Notes under the pieces: model-generated | Database searches by the model: none | The model's input: the letters and a program-made list of their open reading frames with translations, nothing else | Told to the model about the DNA's origin: nothing | Translations under genes and position numbers: made by a program | Assembly (NCBI GenBank): GCA_947488085.1 | Contig: CANKYI010000001.1 | Location: forward strand, 2,241,928 to 2,305,927 | Length of the DNA stretch: 64,000 nt | Direction: 5' to 3' | From: an uncultured Erythrobacter sp. | GTDB taxonomy: Bacteria; Pseudomonadota; Alphaproteobacteria; Sphingomonadales; Sphingomonadaceae | Part shown: positions 43,096-52,084 of the stretch, in pieces | Numbering within the stretch: the first letter of the stretch is position 1 | Layout of the letters: each line of letters begins with the position of its first letter

Positions 43096-44034
43096 TCAGC
43101 CGCGCCAGTCCGGCCCACCAATGTCGAACCCTTGGCGTTCAAGCTCGTCGAGCACACCATCCGGCTCTGCCAAAACGCGCAAGGGGACCACTGCCAATGT
43201 CACGCCTTCGTCGGTCGCCGCAGCGGCGATCATGCTGGTCCAACTGTCGCGAATTTCCTCGCCCAGCTCAGCATCTGCCCATGGCCAGCACGTGCCCAAC
43301 GCCACCTCAAGCGGGTTCGCCATTACGGCAGGAATATCGAATGTGCGCCAATCACGCCCGCGCGCGTCAATAATGGTCTGCCCCTGCTCAGTCGCGCTCA
43401 TCGCCGCCTCTAGGCACGGGATATGGCTGGCGGGCGGCGCTTCGGCGAGATTATCAAGCAGATCTTCGCCGCGAAACCGCTCTGGCCGGGTGATCGGCAC
43501 ATCGGCCCGGTCCGCCGCTTTGCGCACCACGTCGGTCGCATCGTCTGTCGTGTCATCATCGAAATCGAGCCGCCTTGCGAGCAGGTCGAACCCGGTCATC
43601 AGGAAAGAGCGGCGATCATAGTCGACATCGTATTCCACCTCGAGCGCCGCCAGCCGTGCGCGTTGCTGAGCATCGAGATAGTCGCCCGCAACCTGATCAT
43701 CGGGCAGCTTTGTAAAGCGCCCCCCGCGAAAGATCAGGCGAAACACATCGCCGGGCGAGAATTTGGGCCGCGCGCGGATAATAACGCGACTAGCTTCTGC
43801 GGTGGCCTCTTTCAGGCGATCCGGCTGCCATGGCGTAGTTTTGGGAACTGCGCGGATTTCTCCGACAAGAATGATGGTGCCCGTCGGCGTATCGATGGTC
43901 CACATCGGCGCACCGGACCGCTGAGCGGTGACAACGATTTGGTTTTGGGTGGGGGCGGGGCCGTCAGTCGTCTGCGCCGCTGCGCCTGTCGAAAGCGCGG
44001 CAAACAGCACAATAGGGGTCAGCAATCGGTTCAT
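43096..44034 (-). CDS. TraB/GumN-family protein
   Basis: 312 residues, signal peptide about 1-20. The family start MWTIDTPTGTIILVGEIRAVP (a degenerate form of the usual LxGTxHxxP motif, with Glu-Ile-Arg in place of the His segment), then the long helical central part, and a second conserved block with a Cys pair (IPCLEAAM, LGTCWPW). The GumN/TraB family is related to Tiki metalloproteases. The loss of the motif's His suggests the metal site is altered. Single gene. Confidence 0.78.
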   Translation of the reverse strand: MNRLLTPIVLFAALSTGAAAQTTDGPAPTQNQIVVTAQRSGAPMWTIDTPTGTIILVGEIRAVPKTTPWQPDRLKEATAEASRVIIRARPKFSPGDVFRLIFRGGRFTKLPDDQVAGDYLDAQQRARLAALEVEYDVDYDRRSFLMTGFDLLARRLDFDDDTTDDATDVVRKAADRADVPITRPERFRGEDLLDNLAEAPPASHIPCLEAAMSATEQGQTIIDARGRDWRTFDIPAVMANPLEVALGTCWPWADAELGEEIRDSWTSMIAAAATDEGVTLAVVPLRVLAEPDGVLDELERQGFDIGGPDWRG

Positions 44035-44087
44035 AGACTCTTACGTGGACCCGGCAGTCTGAATTTCAACTTTACCGGTACTCGCAG

Positions 44088-44615
44088 TCACTCGCCCGCA
44101 TCGGCGCGGCTGCGACCGCCCGGAACGGCGAATTCAATGCGATTGCCGCTCGGTTCGCGCACAATCATGTGAATGGTCGGTCCATCGCCATTGGGTTCCG
44201 GGGCAAACTCAACCTCCACGCCCGGCCATTCAAGCAGCTTGGCGTGCAATTCATCCAGCGTCTCAATATCAGGCACGGTCAGCGCGAGGTGGTGCAGTCC
44301 GACATTGTTCTTGCGATCAAATGCAATGGCCGTTTCGGGATCAGTCGTGCGCCAAAGGGTCACGAAGAGCGCGCCATCAGTCACAAAAACGGATGGATAG
44401 TCGGGAAACCCGCCCACTCGCTTCCAGCCGAGCGCATCGACAAAGAACGCGACGCTGGCGTCAAGGTCACGAACCGTCAGACCGATATGATTGATCCCGC
44501 GAGTGACGGGCTGCGCCTGTTGCGTGGCTTCATCCTGAGCATAAGCGGGCGCAAGCGGGATTGCGCACAATATTACCAATGAGAAGCCCTGCAAAAGTGC
44601 TTTGGTAAGTTTCAT
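44088..44615 (-). CDS. Secreted VOC (glyoxalase/dioxygenase-fold) protein
   Basis: About 175 residues from ATG 44615 with GGAG 8 bp upstream. Signal peptide about 1-26. A single VOC module follows (INHIGLTVRDLDASVAFFVDALGWKRV ... LHHLALTVPDIETLDELHAKL ... REPSGNRIEF). Metal ligands would be His of NHIG, His of LHHLAL and Glu of RIEF. Export of a VOC protein to the periplasm is uncommon. It lies 44 bp from nadB, co-oriented, and may be co-transcribed. Confidence 0.83.
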   Translation of the reverse strand: MKLTKALLQGFSLVILCAIPLAPAYAQDEATQQAQPVTRGINHIGLTVRDLDASVAFFVDALGWKRVGGFPDYPSVFVTDGALFVTLWRTTDPETAIAFDRKNNVGLHHLALTVPDIETLDELHAKLLEWPGVEVEFAPEPNGDGPTIHMIVREPSGNRIEFAVPGGRSRADAGE

Positions 44616-44659
44616 GCTTTTGGCTCCGTTGATCCGCTTTTTGAGGCTCGCCGATACCT

Positions 44660-46282
44660 TCAAGGCACCAACACCGTATCGCGCACAGCCTCGTCCATTT
44701 CGAGGTAATCCATCGTGTAGTGCAGCCCCCGGCTCTCTTTGCGTTCCAGCGCGGATCGCACGATCAGCTCGGCGGATTGCAGCAGGTTGCGCAGTTCGAT
44801 GAGGTCGGTGGTTACGACAAAGCTGCCATAATATTCCTCCACCTCACGCTTGAGCAGTTCAATCCTGCGGGCGGCGCGCTCTAATCGCTTGGTGGTGCGC
44901 ACAATGCCCACATAGTTCCACATGAAGCGGCGGATTTCTGTCCAGTTCTGCTTGATCACAACTTGCTCATCGGAATCCGAGACACGGCTTTCATCCCATG
45001 GCAGGATCGCAGGCGGTTCCTCCAATTCGTCCCAGCGCGCCAGGATGTCTTCCGCTGCCGCTTCGCCAAAGACAAAGCATTCGAGCAGGCTGTTGGACGC
45101 CAGCCGGTTTGCGCCGTGCAGGCCGCTTTCGGTGCATTCACCCGCCGCCCAAAGGCCCGGCAGGTCGGTGCGCGCATGCAAATCCACCACCACACCGCCG
45201 CACGTATAATGCTGTGCTGGCACGACGGGGATCGGGCCGGTCGTCATATCAATGCCAAGACCGCTCAGCTTCTCATGGATCGTGGGGAAGTGCTCACGCA
45301 CAAATTCAGGCGGCTGATGGCTGATGTCGAGATGCACATAGTCCAGGCCAAACCGCTTGATCTGGTCATCAATCGCGCGCGCCACGACATCGCGCGGGGC
45401 CAGCTCCATCCGCTCTGCATCGTAATCGGCCATGAAGCGGTGCCCGGTTTCGGGATGGAACAGCCGCCCGCCTTCGCCGCGCACAGCCTCTGTGATGAGG
45501 AAGTTTTTGACCTCCAGATTGTAGAGGCAGGTCGGGTGGAACTGCATCATCTCCATGTTGGAGACGCGCGCGCCTGCCCTCCAACCCATCGCGATCCCAT
45601 CGCCGGTCGCGCCGCGTGGGGCGGTGGAGAACTGATAGACCCGCCCCGCGCCGCCCGCTGCCAGAATCGTGGCGCGCGCGACATGGCGTTCGACGCGTCC
45701 GGTTTCCTCATTCAAAGCATAGACACCCCAGACCCGGCCCGCGGCAGAGAAGTGTTCGCGGTTGCGATCAGTGATGAGATCAATCGCGGTGCGCCCACCC
45801 AGCATTGTGATATTGGGGCTGGCTTCGGCCGCTTTGAGCAATGCGGATTGCACCGCCCATCCGGTCGCGTCATCAACATGCACGATCCGGCGGTGGGAAT
45901 GGCCGCCTTCGCGGGTAAGGTGCAGCGCGTCCTCATCGCGGTTAAACGGCACGCCCAGCTCGCAAAGGCGATCAATGCTCGCAGGTGCACGTTCGATCAC
46001 GAATTCAACGGAAGCTCTGTCGTTTAAGCCCGCGCCTGCGACCATCGTATCGCGCACATGATTGTCAAAAGTGTCGCCTGCATCGAGCACCGCAGCGATC
46101 CCACCTTGCGCCCAAGCGGTCGATCCTCCGGTAAGCGACCCCTTGGCCAGAACCAAAACGCGCTTTGACGTCGCTAACTCAAGGGCGGCGGTCAATCCGG
46201 CGGCACCCGATCCAATGATGATCACATCGAATGTGTTGGCAGTGTCCGGCGCGACGTCTGTGGCTGGGTTCGTGTCTTCCAT
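44660..46282 (-). CDS. nadB: L-aspartate oxidase NadB
   Basis: About 540 residues from ATG 46282 (MEDTNPATD); the longer frame would add 46 residues with no family resemblance. It oxidises L-aspartate to iminoaspartate, the first step of de novo NAD synthesis. FAD-binding motif VIIIGSGAAGLTAALEL, active-site segment STAWAQGGIAA, EGGHSHRRI, HPTCLYN and the C-terminal FAD motif LWAAGECTESGLHGANRLASNSLLE are intact. nadA and nadC are not in the window. Confidence 0.95.
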   Translation of the reverse strand: MEDTNPATDVAPDTANTFDVIIIGSGAAGLTAALELATSKRVLVLAKGSLTGGSTAWAQGGIAAVLDAGDTFDNHVRDTMVAGAGLNDRASVEFVIERAPASIDRLCELGVPFNRDEDALHLTREGGHSHRRIVHVDDATGWAVQSALLKAAEASPNITMLGGRTAIDLITDRNREHFSAAGRVWGVYALNEETGRVERHVARATILAAGGAGRVYQFSTAPRGATGDGIAMGWRAGARVSNMEMMQFHPTCLYNLEVKNFLITEAVRGEGGRLFHPETGHRFMADYDAERMELAPRDVVARAIDDQIKRFGLDYVHLDISHQPPEFVREHFPTIHEKLSGLGIDMTTGPIPVVPAQHYTCGGVVVDLHARTDLPGLWAAGECTESGLHGANRLASNSLLECFVFGEAAAEDILARWDELEEPPAILPWDESRVSDSDEQVVIKQNWTEIRRFMWNYVGIVRTTKRLERAARRIELLKREVEEYYGSFVVTTDLIELRNLLQSAELIVRSALERKESRGLHYTMDYLEMDEAVRDTVLVP

Positions 46283-46501
46283 GAGGCACGCAATGACGCG
46301 CCTCGCACCGCTTAGCAAGAGTGTCGCGCACTGGGCAAAGCGGGTCGCAGCACCAATTTCGGCTGATCGGAAAAGCAGGGCGGAGCGGCGAAAATGGCGG
46401 CTCGCGCCATACTTATGCAAAATCCCTTGAGCTATGTGGAAGTGGGGGTTTGGCGCTGCTCACGGCGCATTGTGCAGATCTTTGATCAAGGAGAACCTCT
46501 C

Positions 46502-46669
46502 GTGTCCCTTATCTCTCCGATAGCCTGCCTGCTGGGTCGCCATGATCCATCGCGGCGAAAGGTGGAATGGAACGGCAGACAGTTTTTCGGCGAATGCCGC
46601 CATTGCGGCCAGCCAATAAAGCGCGTTGCGCACCGCACCTGGCGCAGACGTTTGCCGCAAAAATCCTGA
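46502..46669 (+). CDS. Small zinc-ribbon protein
   Basis: 55 residues from GTG 46502, chosen because AAGGAGA (46488-46494) is 7 bp upstream. A longer open frame begins at 46394, but its first 36 codons lie before this site. The short chain has a Cys in the N-terminal ACLLGRHDPSRRK segment and the CRHCGQPIKR knuckle, ending in a basic tail. It resembles small prophage-type zinc proteins (DUF1660-like). Confidence 0.65.
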   Translation: MSLISPIACLLGRHDPSRRKVEWNGRQFFGECRHCGQPIKRVAHRTWRRRLPQKS

Positions 46670-46696
46670 ATCGAAACTTGGCGAAGGCCGGGCTCG

Positions 46697-47689
46697 TTAA
46701 AGCGCGTAACAATCCAGATCGCTAGCTACGCTGACCGGGCCAGAGTAACCAAGCGCGATTGCAGCCAGCCCGTCCTCGATCCGGCTAAGGCTGCGCTGCA
46801 TATTGTGGGTCAGCACCAGCCGCTCTGGCGCAATGGCACCCGCAAGCTCACCAATCTGCTCAGGCGTGCGATGAAGTCCGCGTGGTTGGCCATCCTCACT
46901 ATTGATCACGTGATGCGCGAAGAGGATTGTGGGGTTGCTGCCCGCAAGGTCGCTGGCAAAGCGCTCGCTTAGAAAGCTCTGATCACCGGTGATGACAAAG
47001 CTCGCCTCCCCCACTTCGACAACATAGCCGAGCGCAGGGACCGGGCCGTGATGGACTGGGTGCGCCACGACGGAAAAATCGTTGGAGATATCAAGGCCAA
47101 TTGGCGCGCCCGCGCCTTCGGCCGTTTCAACCTCGCGCACTATCAGCTCAGGCTTATTCTCCGTCCCATCCTGATAGCCGCCATTATAGGCAAAGGCTCC
47201 ATCGGCCTTCCCGATGAGGCGCTGCATAAAACTCGCCATGCCGGGAAAGCGCGGCGCCGCATTTGGGCCTACTATCGCGAGCGGCTGCGTTCGCCCTTCA
47301 AAACCACCGGTGTTGAGCACATCAACAAGATCGCCCGCATGGTCAGCGTGGAGATGGGTGACAAGGATCGCATCAAGCGTCTCCAGCCTCCCGCCTGCCT
47401 CCGCGAACCGCAGGAAACTGCCAGAGCCTGCGTCGATCAGCAGGCGCGGTGTGCCATCAATCCAAAGGAGGTAAGATGTTGCCGCGCGGTCAGCCTCCGC
47501 AATCGGCCCACCACTGCCGAGCACTTGCAGAGCAGCACCCGTCATTGGGCAATCAGCAGGCTGTTCAGCGCGCGGGAGGGGCGATGTGTCAGTCCCTGCA
47601 TCCTCTGGCGCATTGGCGAGCAGACATCCTGACAGCATCAAAGCCGCAACACTGGTCAACGCTGACTTGGTCATATTGCCTGCCTTCAT
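46697..47689 (-). CDS. Periplasmic metallo-beta-lactamase-fold lipoprotein
   Basis: About 330 residues from ATG 47689 (ATG 47674, MTKSALTSV, is an equally good start). Lipobox LMLSGCLL. The zinc motif THLHADHAGDL is at about 118-128, with a further His in AHPVHHG, an Asp in FVITGDQSF and a His in LTHNMQ. It belongs to the RNase Z/AHL-lactonase-like branch, exported and lipid-anchored. It overlaps the end of the ABC ATPase gene region by a few bases depending on the start. Confidence 0.83.
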   Translation of the reverse strand: MKAGNMTKSALTSVAALMLSGCLLANAPEDAGTDTSPLPRAEQPADCPMTGAALQVLGSGGPIAEADRAATSYLLWIDGTPRLLIDAGSGSFLRFAEAGGRLETLDAILVTHLHADHAGDLVDVLNTGGFEGRTQPLAIVGPNAAPRFPGMASFMQRLIGKADGAFAYNGGYQDGTENKPELIVREVETAEGAGAPIGLDISNDFSVVAHPVHHGPVPALGYVVEVGEASFVITGDQSFLSERFASDLAGSNPTILFAHHVINSEDGQPRGLHRTPEQIGELAGAIAPERLVLTHNMQRSLSRIEDGLAAIALGYSGPVSVASDLDCYAL

Positions 47690-47703
47690 TCTTGCCACGC
47701 GCG

Positions 47704-48651
47704 TCACCCCGCGCTGGTCAGTTGCACGAATACGTCTTCCAAATCCGCCTCGCGAGTGGTGACATCCTCAATGGTCAGGCCCTGTTCTTGCAGAATGCCA
47801 AGCACCTGACCCGCGTTCATCTGGTCCTTGTCATACGTAACTTCGACCCCGCGCGGACCCGTTTGCTCGACCTTACTGAATTCCTGATGCGATGGCGCTG
47901 TGGTCAGATCATTTGCAAGTGTCACCGCGACGATTTTCTCACGCGCCATCTCGACCAGCTCGCGCGTTGGTTTGTTGGCGATCAATTCTCCGTGATTGAT
48001 GATAGCGATCCGGTCGCACAACTCCTCTGCCTCTTCGAGATAGTGCGTGGTCAAAACCACCGTCACTCCTTCGCGGTTGAGATCACTGACAAGTTCCCAC
48101 AATTGCCGACGCAGTTCGACATCAACGCCGGCGGTTGGCTCATCCAGCACAAGGATCGGCGGAGAGTGCACCATCGCCTTTGCGACCAGCAAACGCCGCT
48201 TCATCCCGCCAGACAGCGTGCGGGCATAGGCGTTGCGTTTGTCGGCAAGCCGCACCGCTTCGAGCAACTCCTCACTGCGCCGGTCCTTGCCCGCGATCCC
48301 GTAAAAGCCACCCTGGTTTTCAAGCACTTCATACGGCGTAAAGAACGGATCAAACACGATCTCTTGCGGCACGATCCCGATTGCGCGGCTGGCATTGCGG
48401 CGGTCGGCATCAATGTCGAAACCCCAAATCTCCGCCGAGCCACTGGTCTTGTTCACCAATCCAGCGAGGATATTGATCAGCGTTGACTTGCCAGCTCCGT
48501 TGGGTCCGAGCAGGCCAAAGATCGAACCTTCGGGAACATCAAAGCTAACCCCGTTCAGCGCCAATTTGCCTTCCGCATCGGCTCCTTTGCCACCTTTTGG
48601 TGCGGCATAGCGTTTGACGAGATTATCGATCCGGATTGCAGGAGGCGTCAT
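47704..48651 (-). CDS. ABC transporter ATPase (CcmA/YadG type)
   Basis: About 315 residues from ATG 48651 (MTPPAIRIDNL). Walker A GPNGAGKST (about 47-55), Q-loop VPQEIVFD, signature LSGGMKRRL, Walker B ILVLDEPTAGVD and the His switch TTHYLEE are all present. A C-terminal domain of about 90 residues follows. This matches the ABC-2 exporter subfamily. No permease gene is adjacent in the window, unlike the usual pairing. Confidence 0.93.
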   Translation of the reverse strand: MTPPAIRIDNLVKRYAAPKGGKGADAEGKLALNGVSFDVPEGSIFGLLGPNGAGKSTLINILAGLVNKTSGSAEIWGFDIDADRRNASRAIGIVPQEIVFDPFFTPYEVLENQGGFYGIAGKDRRSEELLEAVRLADKRNAYARTLSGGMKRRLLVAKAMVHSPPILVLDEPTAGVDVELRRQLWELVSDLNREGVTVVLTTHYLEEAEELCDRIAIINHGELIANKPTRELVEMAREKIVAVTLANDLTTAPSHQEFSKVEQTGPRGVEVTYDKDQMNAGQVLGILQEQGLTIEDVTTREADLEDVFVQLTSAG

Positions 48652-48795
48652 GCCGACAGGCCATAAAGATGGTGCGCAGCCATGCAAGCCCGCCTTTCAC
48701 AGGCGCCCTACAAATGCCCTTCGTCAGCACAACCTCAACAGCTGCGATAAAGCACGCAGTTGAAATCACTGATGGGCACGACTAATCGAGATTTC

Positions 48796-49005
48796 ATGAG
48801 CACCACAGCGCCCGAAACAATCCGCGTCGACACCAACCGCGTTAGCTGCGATGGCGCCAGCGATATTCGCGGCGGCAACGCCTATCGCCCGGCGGCCTTA
48901 GGCCATCCCCGCATCTATCTTGAAATTGATGAGACCGGCTTTGTCGATTGCGGCTATTGCGACCGGCGCTTTATCCTGATTGACGGCCCAGCCGACAACA
49001 CATGA
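48796..49005 (+). CDS. Zinc-finger protein of the NDUFS6 type (zf-CHCC)
   Basis: About 69 residues from ATG 48796. The family signature C-x(n)-HPRIYLEID-x(6)-C-x2-C is present: VSCDG, then GHPRIYLEIDETGFVDCGYCDRRF. Alphaproteobacterial members are homologues of the mitochondrial complex I subunit NDUFS6 or related small zinc proteins. The stop overlaps the next gene by 4 bp. Confidence 0.85.
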   Translation: MSTTAPETIRVDTNRVSCDGASDIRGGNAYRPAALGHPRIYLEIDETGFVDCGYCDRRFILIDGPADNT

Positions 49006-49544
49006 ACACTGCGAACCAGCACCGGCTTACTTCCCTTTGGGTGGTGGGCTTCGTGTCTGTTGTGGCCATCACAAGCTCTCACCAATCAGCCTTGGCTCAA
49101 AGCGATGCGTCTTGTCCCGTTGTTAAGGCCATTTCCATCGGCGATCCAGCGGCGTTGACAGGGATCGCAGCCACCATCAATGAACACGGTTCGCTCGATC
49201 TGACCTTGCAGGGCGTGCGCGGCATTTTGACCGATGCCGCAGAATGCGACCTTTATTCACCGCAAGACGGATGGGACATAGGCTGCTCCTGGCGATACTC
49301 GCAAGATGAGGCTCAGCAAGCTGACGCGCAGCTTGAGCGGCTTCGCCAGCAACTGGATCAATGCTGGCCTGAGCCACTCAAAGAACAAGAGCCAAGGCAG
49401 TACATTCCTGAGTTAGAGAATCTGCGCGATTATCGGTCAGTGATCGAGATCGACGCTGAGTCTCAGGTCTTTGCGAGGCTGAAGATGCACCGCTACGTAC
49501 AAGGTGGCCGATTGGTGGTCAGAGTGAGTTTCTCTCAAGATTGA
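49002..49544 (+). CDS. Hypothetical secreted protein
   Basis: 180 residues, translationally coupled to the zinc-finger gene. A signal peptide (about 10-32, ALAQ) precedes a chain with four cysteines (SCPVV, AECDLY, GCSWRY, QCWPE). The middle part has alternating helix (QQADAQLERLRQQLDQCW) and the end is a beta strand pair. No family recognised. Confidence 0.7.
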   Translation: MNTANQHRLTSLWVVGFVSVVAITSSHQSALAQSDASCPVVKAISIGDPAALTGIAATINEHGSLDLTLQGVRGILTDAAECDLYSPQDGWDIGCSWRYSQDEAQQADAQLERLRQQLDQCWPEPLKEQEPRQYIPELENLRDYRSVIEIDAESQVFARLKMHRYVQGGRLVVRVSFSQD

Positions 49545-49619
49545 ACCCAATCCGCTCATCGCGCGTTCAGTGTCTAGATGTATCCTCTGGCTCAGAGGGT
49601 TGAACATGAGGAGTGTGCC

Positions 49620-50081
49620 ATGACCAATTTCCTATCCACCCCGCTCGCCCGGCTGGCTTCTACTGGCGGCATTGCGGCTCTTGCGCTTGTCGCTGCATCA
49701 CCTGCATTGGCCGATGAAAACAGCGAAGCTGGCGAAGACGCGGTCGAGCTCACCGAAGGCGAAGAGCGTCTTGCTCGGTTGCTGGAAGGGCGCGTTGCGG
49801 GTGAACCGCAAACCTGCATCCGTCAGCGTCTGAATGATCGAGTGACTGTGATTGATGGCACCGCTTATGTTTATGGCCGCGGCCGAACAATCTATGTTCA
49901 GCGCACACGGGACCCGGAAGATATTGATCGCTTCGACACGCTGGTCTCGCGCCGGTTCAATGGCAGCCAGATCTGCAAAATGGATATCGTAACCACGATT
50001 GATCCGGTGGTCGGCGTCTTTACTGGAGTCGTCTTCTTTGACGATTTCATCCCGTATACGCGGGCCGAAGCCGACAGCTAA
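49620..50081 (+). CDS. Hypothetical periplasmic protein
   Basis: 153 residues from ATG 49620 with AGGAG 6-7 bp upstream. Signal peptide about 1-31 (ALADE). Two cysteines (QTCIRQR, QICKMD) probably form a disulfide. Motifs RLNDRVTVIDGTAYVYGRGRTIYVQRT repeat a pattern common in sphingomonad proteins of unknown role. A short acidic region follows the signal. Confidence 0.72.
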   Translation: MTNFLSTPLARLASTGGIAALALVAASPALADENSEAGEDAVELTEGEERLARLLEGRVAGEPQTCIRQRLNDRVTVIDGTAYVYGRGRTIYVQRTRDPEDIDRFDTLVSRRFNGSQICKMDIVTTIDPVVGVFTGVVFFDDFIPYTRAEADS

Positions 50082-50120
50082 AAGTTAGGGTGCGTCGCGC
50101 AAGGTTGGTCGCGATTTCGA

Positions 50121-50801
50121 TCAGTGCTGACCAAGCGCAATGTGAACAGAGCGCGGCTGGGTATCCTGGCCGCGCTCTTCCTTTTGGCACGCCAATTCCG
50201 ACAGTGATCGCGTCGGGCTGACCGGTGCGACGTCAGACAGTCGCGGTGGCATCGCCTCATCCGAACCAATCGGTCGGTATGGGTCGCGCGAAACATTGGC
50301 GCGTTGAAGCTCTTCGATTGAGCTGCGGTAATGGTTGAGCAGGCCCAGTGAACCGTGATCGGCCGTGCGCATAGATTCGGTCAAACGCTCTCCGATATCG
50401 GGTTCGGCCCAGACATTATGAGTTTGCAAAATATGGCGAGCCTGATCGCGCAATTGGTCAACAGGCGGCATATCGGCAAAGGTGTCATGTCGAGACGATG
50501 GCACGCCATCTTTGAGCGGAGGTTTTGACGCCGTAACAGCGCTGGCTACGCGCGCTTCGGCCGAAAGTTGATCGGTCAAATTTCCCATGTCGGGGCGCGG
50601 TGTCGCGCGCGGCAAGCCAGCAGTTTTCGGCGGGATAGTCAGCGAGAAAAGCGAATCCGTCTTTCCCGCTTGAACCTCGTCCACTGATTCCTGCGCGAAA
50701 AGACGCCGCGCGGCCCCATGCAGATCGCCAAAAAACCAACCGCAAATTCCCGCAGCCACGACCGCAACAGCCCAGACCTCAGGGGCCAAAAGGAGCTTCA
50801 T
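50121..50801 (-). CDS. Hypothetical single-pass membrane protein
   Basis: 226 residues. One N-terminal transmembrane helix (about 5-25), then a long hydrophilic, disorder-prone chain rich in Pro, Ser, Asp and Arg, with helices around QLRDQARHILQTHNVW and LLNHYRSSIEELQRANV. No recognised domain. Single gene. Confidence 0.62.
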   Translation of the reverse strand: MKLLLAPEVWAVAVVAAGICGWFFGDLHGAARRLFAQESVDEVQAGKTDSLFSLTIPPKTAGLPRATPRPDMGNLTDQLSAEARVASAVTASKPPLKDGVPSSRHDTFADMPPVDQLRDQARHILQTHNVWAEPDIGERLTESMRTADHGSLGLLNHYRSSIEELQRANVSRDPYRPIGSDEAMPPRLSDVAPVSPTRSLSELACQKEERGQDTQPRSVHIALGQH

Positions 50802-51014
50802 AACACTTGCCTCCGAATATGGATCGCCCCCTCAGGCGGTCCACACGTCCAAATTCGATCCCGTGTCCACAGACCAATCGGGAAACACAATCCCAATTGG
50901 CCAGCAGACATGCGTAAGTTACCGGGGTCGCACGTTTAAGTGTATTCGGATGGCTACGTATGGCTGTGTTAATACAAGCGAAGCGATGAGCGGGTAGCTC
51001 GTATGAGCTCCGAC

Positions 51015-51989
51015 TTATGAACGGGACATCGCGTTCATGCGCTCGAGGATCGCATCAGCTTGCGACATGATGCCATCGATCAATTCCTTGCAGGTCGGCA
51101 CATCGTGGATGAGGCCCGCGACCATGCCGCAGCTCCACGCGCCTTCATCCATCGCACCTTCCATCATGATTTTGGGATAGACACCGGCGACCTCTGGCAA
51201 GATATCCTGAATGGTGATCGCATCGCCCAGCTCTTTTTCCTTTTCAAGCAAGCGCTCAACAGCATCATTGGCAAGCACACGCTCGGTGTTGCGCAGTGGC
51301 CGCATGACCAGCCGGGTATCCAGCTCAGACGCTGCAACAATCGCTTGCTTCACGTTTTCGTGCACGGGTGCTTCTTGGGTAGCGATAAAGCGCGTACCCA
51401 TATTCATGCCCTGTGCACCCATAGCGAGGCTGGCAACAAGCGAGCGCCCATCGGCCATGCCACCGCTGGAAACGAAGGGAATTTCCAACTCATCGGCAGC
51501 ACGCGGCAGCAGGATGAAGTTTGGAATATCGTCTTCGCCCGGGTGACCGCCACATTCAAAGCCATCGACACTGACCGCATCACAGCCAATATCTTGCGCT
51601 TTCAAGCTGTGGCGTACGCTGGTGCATTTGTGGATCACCTTGATCCCTGCATCCTTTAGCGGGCCGAGCAGTTCGACCGGATTGCGACCGGCGGTTTCGA
51701 CGACTTTGACGCCGCCATCGATGACCGCTTTCACCAGACCGGGATAATCCGGCGGGGTGAGCGTCGGGAGGATCGTCAAGTTCACACCAAATGGCTTGTC
51801 CGTCATATCGTGGCACCGTGCGATTTCATTCGCGAGCTTTTCTGGCGTGCCTTGAGTCAGGCCCGTGATGATCCCCAGACCGCCCGCATTGGAGACAGCT
51901 GCCGCCATTTCAGCAAAGCCGACATAATGCATGCCGCCTTGAATAATCGGGTGCTCAATGCCGAACATTTCGGTGATGGCGGTTTTCAT
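51015..51989 (-). CDS. Nitronate monooxygenase-like FMN enzyme
   Basis: About 324 residues from ATG 51989 (AGGGAGA 8 bp upstream); the longer frame adds 43 unrelated residues. TIM-barrel flavoprotein of the NMO/2-nitropropane dioxygenase group: IEHPIIQGGMHYVG, GGLGIITGLTQ, GVNLTIL, SVDGFECGGHPGED and the FMN-phosphate loop PFVSSGGMADGRSLVASLAMGAQG-type segment. It oxidises nitronates or acts as an enoyl-reductase-like enzyme. It is divergent from the SDR gene at 52085 with 95 bp between starts. Confidence 0.88.
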   Translation of the reverse strand: MKTAITEMFGIEHPIIQGGMHYVGFAEMAAAVSNAGGLGIITGLTQGTPEKLANEIARCHDMTDKPFGVNLTILPTLTPPDYPGLVKAVIDGGVKVVETAGRNPVELLGPLKDAGIKVIHKCTSVRHSLKAQDIGCDAVSVDGFECGGHPGEDDIPNFILLPRAADELEIPFVSSGGMADGRSLVASLAMGAQGMNMGTRFIATQEAPVHENVKQAIVAASELDTRLVMRPLRNTERVLANDAVERLLEKEKELGDAITIQDILPEVAGVYPKIMMEGAMDEGAWSCGMVAGLIHDVPTCKELIDGIMSQADAILERMNAMSRS

Positions 51990-52084
51990 GGTCGTGTTCT
52001 CCCTAGTTTCTCGATGCAACTGAATGCATCGCTTGACGCCATCCATAATGCTAAGCAGCCGGGTGACAAGACGGAGAACGCCAA

